From: Bradyrhizobium diazoefficiens | GTDB taxonomy: Bacteria > Pseudomonadota > Alphaproteobacteria > Rhizobiales > Xanthobacteraceae | Assembly: GCF_018131015.1 (NCBI RefSeq) | Contig: NZ_JAFCJJ010000001.1 | Span: 426,878 to 490,877 of the forward strand | Length of the DNA stretch: 64,000 nt | Reading direction: 5' to 3' | In this document: piece by piece, positions 9,307 to 18,636 of the stretch | How the letters are laid out: every line of letters starts with the position of its first letter | Numbering within the stretch: position 1 is the first letter of the stretch | Notes under the pieces: model-generated | The model's input: only the letters and a program-made list of their open reading frames with translations | Told to the model about the DNA's origin: nothing | The model's database searches: none | Program-made: the position numbers and the translations under genes

Positions 9307-10053
9307 TCAATAAGTCGCCCGGCCACCCGAAATATCGAACACCGCGCCGGTGGAGAAGGCGCAATCCTCCGATGACAGCCACGCCACCATCGCGGCGAGT
9401 TCTTCCACCTGCACGAAGCGGGCCTTCGGGATCTTCGACAGCATGAAGTCGATGTGCTGCTGCGTCATCTGGTCGAAGATCGCGGTTTTTGCGGCTGCCG
9501 GCGTCACCGCATTGACGAGAATGTCATGCGCGGCCAATTCCTTTCCGAGCGATTTCGTCAGCGCGATCAGGCCGGCCTTGGACGCCGAATAATGCGAGGC
9601 GTTGGGATTGCCTTCCTTGCCGGCGATCGAGGCGATGTTCACGATTCGCCCGTATTTCTGCTTGAGCATCTCCGGTACGACGGCCTTGCAGCAGATGAAG
9701 GGGCCGTCGAGGTTGATGCGCAGCACCTTGCGCCATTCCTCGAGGTCGGTCTCCCAGACCGGCTTGTTGACCCCGGCGATGCCGGCATTGTTGACGAGGA
9801 TGTCGATCTTGCCGAAGGCGGCCAGCGTCGCATCGCGCGCCTGCTCAACGCCTGCGGTGTCGGTGACGTCGACCTTGAACACCTTGGTTTCGCCGCCGAT
9901 TTCCTTGACCGTCTTCTCGGCGAGCGCCGAGTCAAAATCCCAAATCGCGACCCTGGCGCCGGAGGCGACGAAGCGCTCGCTGATGGCGCGGCCAAAGCCC
10001 TGTGCGCCGCCGGTGACGATCGCGACGCGGCCGTTGAGATCGATCTTGTTCAT
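9307..10053 (-). CDS. SDR family NAD-dependent dehydrogenase
   Basis: A 248-residue classical short-chain dehydrogenase. It has the cofactor motif TGGAQGFG (14-21), an acidic D39 after beta-2 (AIWDFD) that favours NAD over NADP, NNAG (88-91), and catalytic S142, Y155 and K159 (YSASK). It resembles FabG-like sugar or alcohol dehydrogenases. Together with the SDR and dehydratase upstream it probably oxidises a sugar or sugar-acid intermediate. The substrate cannot be read from the sequence. It is the third gene in the leftward dehydratase-SDR-SDR unit, 19 bases after the previous stop. Confidence 0.88.
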   Translation of the reverse strand: MNKIDLNGRVAIVTGGAQGFGRAISERFVASGARVAIWDFDSALAEKTVKEIGGETKVFKVDVTDTAGVEQARDATLAAFGKIDILVNNAGIAGVNKPVWETDLEEWRKVLRINLDGPFICCKAVVPEMLKQKYGRIVNIASIAGKEGNPNASHYSASKAGLIALTKSLGKELAAHDILVNAVTPAAAKTAIFDQMTQQHIDFMLSKIPKARFVQVEELAAMVAWLSSEDCAFSTGAVFDISGGRATY

Positions 10054-10072
10054 GAGGCGCGATCCCCGGGCG

Positions 10073-10804
10073 TCAGAGCATGTAGCCGCCGTCGACGACG
10101 AGGTCGACGCCGGTGGTGAAGGCGCTCTCGTCGCTGCCGAGATAGATCGCCATGGATGCGATCTCCTCGGCGGTGCCGAGCCGGCCCATCTTCTGGCGCG
10201 AGATGAACATCTCCTTGCCCTGCGGCCCCTGCGCGGCGGCGCGGTCGAGCATCGAGGGCGTCTCGACGGTGCCGGGACAGATCGAGTTGCAGCGGATGCC
10301 CTTGGTGATGAAGTCGAGCGCGACGGCGCGGGTCAGCAGTGAGACCGCGGCCTTGGACGAGCTGTAAACATAACGGTTGGCCGGCGGCCGCAGCGCGGCG
10401 CAGGACGAGATGTTGACGATACTGCCGCCGCCGCCCGCCAGCATGTCCGGCAGGAATGCCTTGATGGTCCGGTGCATCGACTTGACGTTGAGGTCGAAGG
10501 AGAAATCGAAATCCTCCTCCGAGCAGTCGAGGATGGTGCCGTGGTGGACGAAGCCGGCCGCGTTGAGCAGGATGTCGATCTTGCCAATTCGCTTGGCAAA
10601 GGCATTGACGTCGGCGGTGTTGCGCACGTCGAGCTTTGCGACCTCTGCGATGCCCTCGCTCTTCAGCGTGGCGACGCCGCTTTCGTTGATGTCGGTGGCG
10701 ATCACAGTTGCGCCCTCACGCGCGAATGCGATGGCGCAGGCGCGCCCGATGCCGGCCGCAGCCGCAGTGACGACGGCGCGCTTTCCCTTGAGGCGGTCTG
10801 CCAT
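10073..10804 (-). CDS. SDR dehydrogenase, DHRS6/2-keto-3-deoxy-L-fuconate dehydrogenase-like
   Basis: A 243-residue short-chain dehydrogenase. The cofactor loop is TAAAAGIG (13-20) instead of TGxxxGIG. This variant is typical of the DHRS6/BDH2 branch, which includes bacterial 2-keto-3-deoxy-L-fuconate dehydrogenase. Catalytic S133, Y147 and K151 (YSSSK) are present, and D38 (ATDIN) points to NAD. Next to an IlvD/Edd dehydratase the natural reading is oxidation of a 2-keto-3-deoxy sugar acid. That is inference from family and context. Confidence 0.85.
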   Translation of the reverse strand: MADRLKGKRAVVTAAAAGIGRACAIAFAREGATVIATDINESGVATLKSEGIAEVAKLDVRNTADVNAFAKRIGKIDILLNAAGFVHHGTILDCSEEDFDFSFDLNVKSMHRTIKAFLPDMLAGGGGSIVNISSCAALRPPANRYVYSSSKAAVSLLTRAVALDFITKGIRCNSICPGTVETPSMLDRAAAQGPQGKEMFISRQKMGRLGTAEEIASMAIYLGSDESAFTTGVDLVVDGGYML

Positions 10805-10833
10805 TTTCTTGTTCTCCTTGATTTCCTCGATGC

Positions 10834-10908
10834 CGTGGCCCGGACGAGCGCGAGCGCGACATCCGGGAGCAAAATTCCCCGGGTGTCGCTTCGTTCACCC
10901 GGGCCACG
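10834..10908. repeat. palindromic intergenic repeat (CGTGGCCCGG family)
   Basis: A 75-base imperfect inverted repeat with outer arms CGTGGCCCGG (10834) and CCCGGGCCACG (10898-10908) and inner arms GCGACATCCGGG and CCCGGGTGTCGC. It lies between the dehydratase stop and the SDR start. It could fold into a long hairpin in the mRNA. I associate this type with Bradyrhizobium intergenic DNA. Confidence 0.75.
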
Positions 10909-10916
10909 TTTGGGCG

Positions 10917-12746
10917 TCAGTGATTGTCCCGCGCCACGCCAAAGGTGCCGGCGACGTTCTGGTAGCGCGTGGCGAGCTCCATGCAGGCGCCGGTCGATTG
11001 CTGGCCGACGGTGTTGCGGTAGATCTCCTGCCACGGCGTCTGGTTCGGCGGATGCTTGAAGCCGCCCTTGGCCTTGAGCTCAGCGTGGCGCTTCTTCACC
11101 TCGTCGTCCGAGATCAGGATGTTGGCGCTGCCCTTGTTGAGGTCGATGCGCACCTTGTCGCCGGTCTTGAGGATCGCAAGGCCGCCATCGGCGGCGGCTT
11201 CCGGCGAGGCATTGAGGATCGAGGGCGAGCCCGAGGTGCCGGACTGGCGGCCGTCGCCGATGCAGGGCAGGGACAGGATGCCGCGTTTGATAAGGGCCGC
11301 CGGCGGCTGCATGTTCACGACCTCGGCGCCGCCGGGATAGCCGATCGGGCCGGTGCCGCGGATGAACAGCACGCAGCGCTCGTCGATGTCGAGCGACGCG
11401 TCGTCGATCCGGTTGTGATAGTCCTCCGGGCCCTCGAACACGATGGCGCGGCCCTCGAAGGCGTTGAGGTCCTTCGGGTTGCTGAGATAGCGATCCCGGA
11501 ATTCCTTGGAGATCACGGAGGTCTTCATGATCGCTGAATCGAACAGGTTGCCCCTGAGCACCAGGAAGCCGGCGTCCTTCACCAGCGGCTTGTCATAGGC
11601 CCAGATCACGTCATTGTCGGGCACCGGCGCATTCTTGCAGTTCTCGCCGATGCCGCGGCCGTTCACCGTGACCGCATCCTCGTGGATGCGCTTGTGCTTC
11701 ATCAGTTCGCGCACCACGGCCGGCACGCCGCCGGCGCGGTGGAATTCCTCGCCGAGATAGAACCCGGCCGGCTGCATGTTGACCAGCAGCGGCACGTCAT
11801 GGCCGACCTTCTGCCAGTCGTCGATCGAAAGCTCGACGCCGATATGACGGGCCAGCGCATTGATGTGGATCGGCGCGTTGGTCGAGCCGCCGATCGCCGA
11901 GTTGATCACGATGCAGTTCTCGAACGCCTTGCGGGTCAGGATGTCTGACGGTTTCAGGTCTTCCCAGACCATTTCGACGATGCGCTTGCCCGTCTCATAG
12001 GCGATCTGGCCGCGCTCGCGATAGGGCGCGGGGATCGCCGCGCATCCCGGCAGCGAGAAGCCGAGCGCTTCGGCGAGCCCGTTCATGGTCGAGGCGGTGC
12101 CCATGGTGTTGCAATGGCCGACCGAGGGCGCCGAGGAGGCCACGATCTCCATGAATTCTTCATAGTCGATCTCGCCCGCCGCAAGCCGCTCGCGCGATTT
12201 CCAGACGATGGTGCCGGAGCCGGTGCGCTCGCCGGCATGCCAGCCGTTCAGCATCGGGCCGCCCGACAGCACGATCGCGGGCAGGTTGACGGTTGCCGCG
12301 GCCATCATGCACGCCGGCGTGGTCTTGTCGCAGCCGGTGGTCAGCACCACGCCGTCGAGCGGATAGCCGTAGAGGATCTCGACCAGGCCGAGATAGGCGA
12401 GGTTGCGGTCGAGCGCCGCGGTCGGGCGCTTGCCGGTCTCCTGGATCGGATGGGTCGGGAATTCCATGGCGATCCCGCCGGCCTCGCGGATGCCCTCGCG
12501 GACGCGGTGGGCCAGCTCGATATGGTGGCGGTTGCAGGGGGAGAGGTCGTTGCCGGTCTGGGCGATGCCGATGATCGGCTTGCCGGACTGCAGCTCGGCG
12601 CGGGTGAGGCCGTAATTGAGGTAGCGCTCCATATAGAGCGCGGTCATGCCCGGATTGTGCGGATTGTTGAACCATTCCTGCGAGCGGAGGTGGCGGCGAG
12701 TGCCGTTACCGGCGGGCGCATGCCCATGGGTTGGCTTTTTTGTCAT
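10917..12746 (-). CDS. IlvD/Edd family sugar-acid dehydratase (arabonate/xylonate dehydratase-like)
   Basis: A 609-residue Fe-S dehydratase that would convert an aldonate to its 2-keto-3-deoxy form. Cluster cysteines are visible at C71 (SPCNRHH), C139 ([10 protein letters not shown]) and C212 ([11 protein letters not shown]), and K141 of GCDKT is the expected metal-site lysine. Near the C-terminus is [17 protein letters not shown]. The long N-terminal part with [22 protein letters not shown] is typical of the sugar-acid branch, not of IlvD in amino-acid synthesis. ATG 12746 has AGGAGAAGCC upstream; an earlier in-frame ATG at 12770 lacks that. A LacI-type operator lies 139 bases upstream. Which sugar acid is used is open. 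Confidence 0.9.
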   Translation of the reverse strand: MTKKPTHGHAPAGNGTRRHLRSQEWFNNPHNPGMTALYMERYLNYGLTRAELQSGKPIIGIAQTGNDLSPCNRHHIELAHRVREGIREAGGIAMEFPTHPIQETGKRPTAALDRNLAYLGLVEILYGYPLDGVVLTTGCDKTTPACMMAAATVNLPAIVLSGGPMLNGWHAGERTGSGTIVWKSRERLAAGEIDYEEFMEIVASSAPSVGHCNTMGTASTMNGLAEALGFSLPGCAAIPAPYRERGQIAYETGKRIVEMVWEDLKPSDILTRKAFENCIVINSAIGGSTNAPIHINALARHIGVELSIDDWQKVGHDVPLLVNMQPAGFYLGEEFHRAGGVPAVVRELMKHKRIHEDAVTVNGRGIGENCKNAPVPDNDVIWAYDKPLVKDAGFLVLRGNLFDSAIMKTSVISKEFRDRYLSNPKDLNAFEGRAIVFEGPEDYHNRIDDASLDIDERCVLFIRGTGPIGYPGGAEVVNMQPPAALIKRGILSLPCIGDGRQSGTSGSPSILNASPEAAADGGLAILKTGDKVRIDLNKGSANILISDDEVKKRHAELKAKGGFKHPPNQTPWQEIYRNTVGQQSTGACMELATRYQNVAGTFGVARDNH

Positions 12747-12869
12747 TGGCTTCTCCTGCAATGCAAACACACCGGCGTCGGTCTTCAGGGCTTTGGCGTA
12801 TGTGCCGCCTGACCGCGCGGGTGGTGGTCTGCCTGGCCGCTGGCCGGCCGTTTCCTCATGGGTCGGATA

Positions 12870-13970
12870 CTAGTCATGGCTACTTGGTAACGCTATCATT
12901 TTGTTCGCAGTGCCCGCGCCGGAAAGGGCTGGCCTGCTGTCCGACCGCCGCGACGACGAGCTTTGCCGCTCGATCACCTTGAAGCCGAGATCGAGCACCG
13001 GCTGCTCCGGCCGCCGCCCGTCGATCGCCTCGATCAGCATGGTCGCGGCGGTATTGCCCATCTCGTAGCGGTTGGTCCGCACGCTGGTGAGGGTGGGGAC
13101 GGCGGAGGCCATGAATTCGAGGTCGTTGAAGCCGACGATCGCGATCTGCTCGGGCACGGCGATCTCCCTGCGCCGGCATTCGAACAGGACGCCCAGCGCA
13201 AGGTCGTCATTGGCGCAGAACACCGCGTCGATGCCGGGCTCCCGCGCCAGCAGATCGGTGAACAGGGCGCCGCCGAGCGTCACCGAGGTCGGCGTCGCCG
13301 TCGTGACGACGAGGCGCTGCTCGAACAAGCCGGCCTCCTTCATGGCGGAGACGTAGCCGTCCAACCGCCGCTGCACCCGCGGATCCATCCGCGCGCCGAC
13401 GAAGCCGATCTTGCGACGGCCTTGAGCGAACAGGTGCGCAATCGCCGCACGCGCTGCATCATAGTGGGAAAAGCCGATCATCATGTCGACCGGGTTGGGG
13501 CCGATCTCCATGATCTGCACGATCGGGCAGTCGGCCGCCTCCAGCATGGTGCGCGATTCCGCGGTCTGGTCGATCCCGGTCACGATCAGCCCGGCAGGCT
13601 TCTGCGCAAGGAAGATGCGCAGAAGCTTTTCCTCCTGGAGGATGCTATACCGGGTATTGGAGAGCTGGATCGAATAGCGGCTGCCTTCCGAGGCGTCGTA
13701 GATGCCGCGCAGCACGTCGGAAAACACGTTGTTGGTCAGTGACGGAATCAGGACGCCGATCACCTCGGTGCGCTGCGAGGCGAGCGCACGTGCTGCCAGG
13801 TTCGGCACATAGCCGAGCTCCTTGGCGGCGCTTTCGACCCGGGCCCGCTTGGCGACCGACAGCGCCTCGGGATTGCGGAAGAAGCGGGACGCCGTGATCG
13901 GGCTGACGCCGGCCAGCTCGGCGACTTCCGCCAACCGGATTTTGCCTGACTTGGTGCGTTTTCGACCCAT
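12870..13970 (-). CDS. LacI family transcriptional regulator of the sugar-acid locus
   Basis: A 366-residue regulator. The N-terminal helix-turn-helix is IRLAEVAELAGVSPITASRFFRNPE (about 11-35), followed by the hinge KELGYVPNLAARALAS and a periplasmic-binding-protein-like effector domain (IGVLIPSLTNNVFSDVLRGI; VFCANDDLALG; AIVGFNDLEF). The last 25-30 residues (Ser/Arg rich, ending ALPSSHD) go beyond the usual family end, and their codons contain one of the two operators. It is divergent from the ABC importer, whose promoter it probably represses together with its own. The effector is probably a sugar acid or a keto-deoxy intermediate. Confidence 0.93.
   Translation of the reverse strand: MGRKRTKSGKIRLAEVAELAGVSPITASRFFRNPEALSVAKRARVESAAKELGYVPNLAARALASQRTEVIGVLIPSLTNNVFSDVLRGIYDASEGSRYSIQLSNTRYSILQEEKLLRIFLAQKPAGLIVTGIDQTAESRTMLEAADCPIVQIMEIGPNPVDMMIGFSHYDAARAAIAHLFAQGRRKIGFVGARMDPRVQRRLDGYVSAMKEAGLFEQRLVVTTATPTSVTLGGALFTDLLAREPGIDAVFCANDDLALGVLFECRRREIAVPEQIAIVGFNDLEFMASAVPTLTSVRTNRYEMGNTAATMLIEAIDGRRPEQPVLDLGFKVIERQSSSSRRSDSRPALSGAGTANKMIALPSSHD
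12885..12898. promoter_or_regulatory. LacI-type operator inside the 3' end of the regulator gene
   Basis: On the minus strand the 14-mer reads TGATAGCGTTACCA, an imperfect palindrome centred on CG. It matches 12 of 14 bases of the operator at 14013-14026 (TGACAGCGCTACCA). It lies within the last codons of the LacI gene, 139 bases upstream of the dehydratase ATG, so it is placed to control the downstream dehydratase-SDR-SDR unit. Confidence 0.65.
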
Positions 13971-14011
13971 TTGCTGCTCTTAACACAGTCACTCCCGCAA
14001 ACAAAGGAACG

Positions 14012-14040
14012 TTGACAGCGCTACCAGCACCGACTAACCA
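14012..14040 (+). promoter_or_regulatory. ABC importer promoter with overlapping LacI-type operator
   Basis: A perfect -35 hexamer TTGACA (14012-14017) is overlapped by the palindrome TGACAGCGCTACCA (14013-14026), which has the AGCGCT core typical of LacI-family operators. The -10 position, 17 bases on (TAACCA, 14035-14040), is weak. The site lies between the divergent regulator (ATG 13970) and the importer (ATG 14174), so it could repress both. Confidence 0.65.
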
Positions 14041-14173
14041 AAGACCAAATTGCCAAAACCGCCCAAACTGCCGACAATGTTGCCCGGTAAGACCGGCTTC
14101 GTTCGGTGAAGTCTGAGAAAAACAAGACGGTCGCGGCGCAACAGGCGTCGTGGACTTTCGAGGAGGGAGCTAG

Positions 14174-15241
<1,068 letters not shown>

Positions 15242-15243
15242 GA

Positions 15244-15264
15244 CAGACTTAAGGTCAGACTTAA
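15244..15264 (+). repeat. short direct repeat between the ATPase and binding-protein genes
   Basis: CAGACTTAA occurs at 15244 and again at 15256, spaced by three bases. It lies in the AT-rich 55-base gap before the ribosome site GGGAGGAC of the binding-protein gene. The role is unknown; it may simply be an unstructured leader. Confidence 0.4.
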
Positions 15265-15296
15265 ACAAATCAAAAAATCACCATTGGGAGGACAAC

Positions 15297-16619
15297 ATGC
15301 AAGACTTTACCCGCCGGGCATTGCTTCAAGGCGGAACGGCGCTGGCTGCAACCGGCGCATTGACTGGGCCTGCACTGTTTGAATTCGCCAAGGCCTGGGC
15401 GGCGGAATCGCCGTGGAAGGCGGAGCCGGGCGCCAAGCTCACGGTGATGCGCTGGAAGCGTTTCGTCCCGGCAGAAGACGATGCGTTCAACGCCATGGTC
15501 GCCGCCTTCAAGGCGGCCACCGGCACCGAGATGAACGTCTTCAGCGAGTCTTTCGAGGACGTGCAGCCGAAGGCATCGGTCGCAGCCAACACTGGTTCCG
15601 GTCTCGACCTCGCCTGGGGCCTCCACACGCTGCCGCAGCTGTTCCCGACCAAGGTCATCAAGATGAACGACGTTGCCGATTATCTCGGCAAGAAATACGG
15701 CGGCTGGACTGACGCTGCGGCCATCACCTGCAAGAAGGATGGCGACTGGCTCGGCATTCCCGTGGCGACCGTCGGCGGCTACCTGACCTACCGCAAATCC
15801 GCGGTGGAGAAGGCCGGCTTCAAGCAGGTGCCGTCCGATTTCCCGGCCTATCTCGAGCTCTGCAAGGCCCTGAAAAAGAACAACACGCCGGCGGGCTTTG
15901 CGCTCGGACACGCCACCGGCGATGCCAACGCCTGGGTTCACAACATCCTGTGGGGCTACAACGGCTGGACCGTCGACAAGGACGACAAGGTCATCATCAA
16001 CTCGCCGGAGACGGCCAAGGCGCTCGAATATGCCAAGGCGCTGTCCGACACCTTCATCCCCGGCGTCGCCTCCTGGAACGATTCCTCCAACAACAAGGCG
16101 TTCCTGTCGGGCGAGCTGTACCTGACCTCGAACGGCATCTCGATCTACATCGCCGCCAAGGACGATGCGACCAAGAAGGATCTCGCCGACGACATCGACC
16201 ACGCGCTGTGGCCGGTTGGCCCGATCGGCAAGCCGACCGAGCTCCAGCTCGCGGTGCCGATCCTCGCCTTCAACTTCACGAAATATCCGAATGCGGCGAA
16301 GGCCTTCGTTGCCTTCATGCTGGAGAAGGAAAACTTCGACAAGTGGCTGACGGGTGCGCGCGGCTATCTCACCCACACGCTCAACGCCTACGATGCCTCG
16401 CCGGTCTGGACCGCCGATCCCAAGAACGCCGTGTTCGGCCAGGCCTCCAAGCGCGCCTTGCCGGCCTCCGGCATCGGCACGCCCGGTGAGAAGGCGGCGA
16501 CCGCGATCGCCGACTTCATCGTGGTCGATATGTTCGCGAACTACTGCACCGGCGCCAAAGACCTCAAGGGTGCGATGTCCGAAGCCGAGCGGCAGCTCAA
16601 GCGCATCTATCGCGGCTAA
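15297..16619 (+). CDS. sugar ABC transporter substrate-binding protein (family 1)
   Basis: A 440-residue periplasmic receptor. The N-terminus has a twin-arginine pattern (MQDFTRRALLQGGTALAATG) with cleavage likely near FEFAKAWA, so export is probably by Tat. The mature part has family-1 features: LTVMRWKRFVPAEDDAFNAMVAAFK, a conserved hinge, DANAWVHNILWGYNG and GELYLTSNGISIYIA. It is the ligand-selecting part of the importer at 14174-18561. From the neighbouring enzymes the ligand is likely a sugar, sugar acid or uronate; this is inferred. Confidence 0.94.
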   Translation: MQDFTRRALLQGGTALAATGALTGPALFEFAKAWAAESPWKAEPGAKLTVMRWKRFVPAEDDAFNAMVAAFKAATGTEMNVFSESFEDVQPKASVAANTGSGLDLAWGLHTLPQLFPTKVIKMNDVADYLGKKYGGWTDAAAITCKKDGDWLGIPVATVGGYLTYRKSAVEKAGFKQVPSDFPAYLELCKALKKNNTPAGFALGHATGDANAWVHNILWGYNGWTVDKDDKVIINSPETAKALEYAKALSDTFIPGVASWNDSSNNKAFLSGELYLTSNGISIYIAAKDDATKKDLADDIDHALWPVGPIGKPTELQLAVPILAFNFTKYPNAAKAFVAFMLEKENFDKWLTGARGYLTHTLNAYDASPVWTADPKNAVFGQASKRALPASGIGTPGEKAATAIADFIVVDMFANYCTGAKDLKGAMSEAERQLKRIYRG

Positions 16620-16636
16620 CCAGCCGCGAACTGAGC

Positions 16637-16657
16637 GGGCGGCCGCAACGGCCGCCC
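16637..16657 (+). promoter_or_regulatory. intercistronic stem-loop after the binding-protein gene
   Basis: GGGCGGCCG (16637-16645) and CGGCCGCCC (16649-16657) form a perfect 9-base-pair stem with a three-base loop, followed by GTTTCC. It sits in the 66-base gap between the binding-protein gene and the first permease. Such hairpins commonly protect the upstream mRNA or partially terminate, giving more binding protein than permease. Confidence 0.7.
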
Positions 16658-16685
16658 GTTTCCTCATTGCGATCGGGATACGACC

Positions 16686-17645
16686 ATGGCTGACGTTGCA
16701 CTTGCACAGAGAAATGCCAAGTCGCAGGTCCGCGAGGCGAGTGCGTGGAGCCAGCTCAAGCACAACCGCAACTGGCTCGGCTTCTGGTTCATGGTGCCGG
16801 CCATGGCCTTCCTGATCTTTTTCCTGGCCTATCCGCTGGGACTGGGCATCTGGCTGTCCTTCACGGACACGCGCATCGGCCGCGTCGGGCACTTCATCGC
16901 CACCGAGAACTATGAATGGCTGTGGGATGACGCCATCTTCTGGCTGTCCGTCTTCAACACGCTGCTCTACACGTTTCTTGCGAGCGCGATCAAGTTTGCC
17001 ATCGGCCTCTATCTCGCGCTGCTGCTCAACGAGCACATGCCGTTCAAGGCGCTGCTCCGCGCCGCCGTCCTCATTCCCTTCATCGTGCCGACCGTGCTGT
17101 CGGCGCTGGCGTTCTGGTGGATCTTCGACTCGCAGTTCTCGATCATCTCCTGGTCGCTGAAGCATCTCGGGCTGATCAGTCAGAACATCAACTTCCTCGG
17201 CGACACTACATGGGCGCGGGTCTGCGTGATCTTTGCCAACATCTGGCGCGGCGTGCCGTTCGTAGCGATCACGCTGCTCGCCGGCCTGCAGACGGTGTCG
17301 CCCTCGCTCTACGAGGCCGCGACGCTGGACGGGGCCACGCGCTGGCAGAACTTCCGCTACATCACCTATCCCTTGCTGACGCCGATCATTGCGGTGGTCA
17401 TGACCTTCTCGGTGCTGTTCACCTTCACCGACTTCCAGCTGATCTGGGCGATGACGCGCGGCGGTCCGGTCAACGCCACCCATCTGATGGCGACGCTGTC
17501 CTACCAGCGCGCGATCATCGCCGGCCAGCTCGGCGAGGGCGCGGCGATCTCCAGCGCGATGATCCCGTTCCTGCTCGCCGCGATCATGGTGTCGTGGTTC
17601 GGGCTGCAGCGCCGGAAGTGGCAACAGGGAGAGAGCAATGACTGA
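16686..17645 (+). CDS. sugar ABC transporter permease (MalF/UgpA type)
   Basis: A 319-residue inner-membrane permease with about six helices, for example FWFMVPAMAFLIFFLAYPLG and ALLRAAVLIPFIVPTVLSA. The EAA loop that contacts the ATPase is YEAATLDGATRWQNFRYITYPLL. Residues LAVNEHMPF-like (ALLLNEHMPFKALLRA) precede the core domain. Its stop overlaps the start of the second permease by eight bases, so the two are coupled in translation and probably form the heterodimeric pore. Confidence 0.95.
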   Translation: MADVALAQRNAKSQVREASAWSQLKHNRNWLGFWFMVPAMAFLIFFLAYPLGLGIWLSFTDTRIGRVGHFIATENYEWLWDDAIFWLSVFNTLLYTFLASAIKFAIGLYLALLLNEHMPFKALLRAAVLIPFIVPTVLSALAFWWIFDSQFSIISWSLKHLGLISQNINFLGDTTWARVCVIFANIWRGVPFVAITLLAGLQTVSPSLYEAATLDGATRWQNFRYITYPLLTPIIAVVMTFSVLFTFTDFQLIWAMTRGGPVNATHLMATLSYQRAIIAGQLGEGAAISSAMIPFLLAAIMVSWFGLQRRKWQQGESND

Positions 17646-18561
17646 TCTTCCTGCCTCCAAGGTCGACCTCAAGACCATCCTGTCGACGCCCGCCCGGGTC
17701 GATAACAGCGAGGGCATGAGCTATCTGCAGTCGGTGCCGCGCCGGCTCGTGACGCTGTATCTGCCGCTCGCGATCATCGTCGTCGTCCTGCTGTTCCCGT
17801 TCTACTGGATGGCGCTGACCTCGGTGAAGCCGGACGAGCAACTGCTCGATCTCGACAAGTACAATCCGTTCTGGACCTGGAATCCGACCTTCAAGCATTT
17901 CCACAAGCTCTTGTTCGAGAGCTATTATCCGCACTGGCTGTGGAACACGATGTATGTCGCGGTCTGCGCCACCGTGCTTTCGATCATCGCTTCGGTGCTC
18001 GCGGCCTATGCCATCGTGCGCCTGCGCTACAAGGGCGCTAACCTCGTCGGCGGGCTGATCTTCCTCGCCTACCTTGTGCCGCCCTCGATCCTGTTCATCC
18101 CGCTCGCCACCGTCGTGTTCCAGTACGGCCTGTTCGACTCGCCGATGGCGCTGATCCTGACCTATCCGACCATCCTGATCCCGTTCTCGACCTGGCTCTT
18201 GATGGGCTATTTCAAGACCATCCCGTTCGAGCTCGAGGAATGCGCGCTGATCGACGGCGCCAGCCGCTGGCAGATCCTGATCAAGATCGTGCTGCCGCTG
18301 GCGATCCCCGGCCTGATCTCGGCCTTCATCTTCTGCTTCACGCTGTGCTGGAACGAGTTCATCTACGCGCTGACGTTCCTGCAATCGGTCAGCAACAAGA
18401 CCGTCCCCGTCGCGATCGTCAACGAGTTCGTGGACGGCGACATCTATCGCTGGGGCTCGCTGATGGCGGGCGCGCTGGCGGGGTCGCTGCCGCTGGTCAT
18501 CCTTTACGCCTTCTTCGTTGAGCACTATGTGTCGGCGATGACCGGCGCCGTGAAGGAATGA
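17638..18561 (+). CDS. sugar ABC transporter permease (MalG/UgpE type)
   Basis: A 307-residue permease and partner of the preceding gene. Helices include LYLPLAIIVVVLLFPFYWMAL and LVGGLIFLAYLVPPSILFIPLA. The EAA loop is LEECALIDGASRWQILIKIVLPLA. Conserved GLISAFIFCFTLCWNEFIYAL is typical of MalG. The N-terminal tail of about 35 residues is longer than in E. coli MalG. It ends the importer operon proper; a small hairpin and the dehydrogenase gene follow. Confidence 0.95.
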   Translation: MTDLPASKVDLKTILSTPARVDNSEGMSYLQSVPRRLVTLYLPLAIIVVVLLFPFYWMALTSVKPDEQLLDLDKYNPFWTWNPTFKHFHKLLFESYYPHWLWNTMYVAVCATVLSIIASVLAAYAIVRLRYKGANLVGGLIFLAYLVPPSILFIPLATVVFQYGLFDSPMALILTYPTILIPFSTWLLMGYFKTIPFELEECALIDGASRWQILIKIVLPLAIPGLISAFIFCFTLCWNEFIYALTFLQSVSNKTVPVAIVNEFVDGDIYRWGSLMAGALAGSLPLVILYAFFVEHYVSAMTGAVKE

Positions 18562-18580
18562 TTTGCGGGCCGCCGCCGGA

Positions 18581-18597
18581 CCGTCCCACAGGGACGG
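18581..18597 (+). promoter_or_regulatory. small stem-loop upstream of the DenD-like gene
   Basis: CCGTCCC (18581-18587) and GGGACGG (18591-18597) form a seven-base-pair stem with loop ACA, 39 bases before the TTG start at 18637. There is no T-tract, so it is more likely an mRNA-stability hairpin than a terminator. Confidence 0.45.
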
Positions 18598-18636
18598 ACG
18601 CGTTGACGACCAAGACCAATAAAAAGGAGTAGGCTC

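Noticed and set aside
15270..17717. An 815-codon open frame on the minus strand
   Set aside because: It lies opposite the ABC binding-protein and permease genes, whose motifs and operon spacing are clear. The translation is Arg/Glu/Gly-rich without domains, as expected for the antisense of GC-rich coding DNA.
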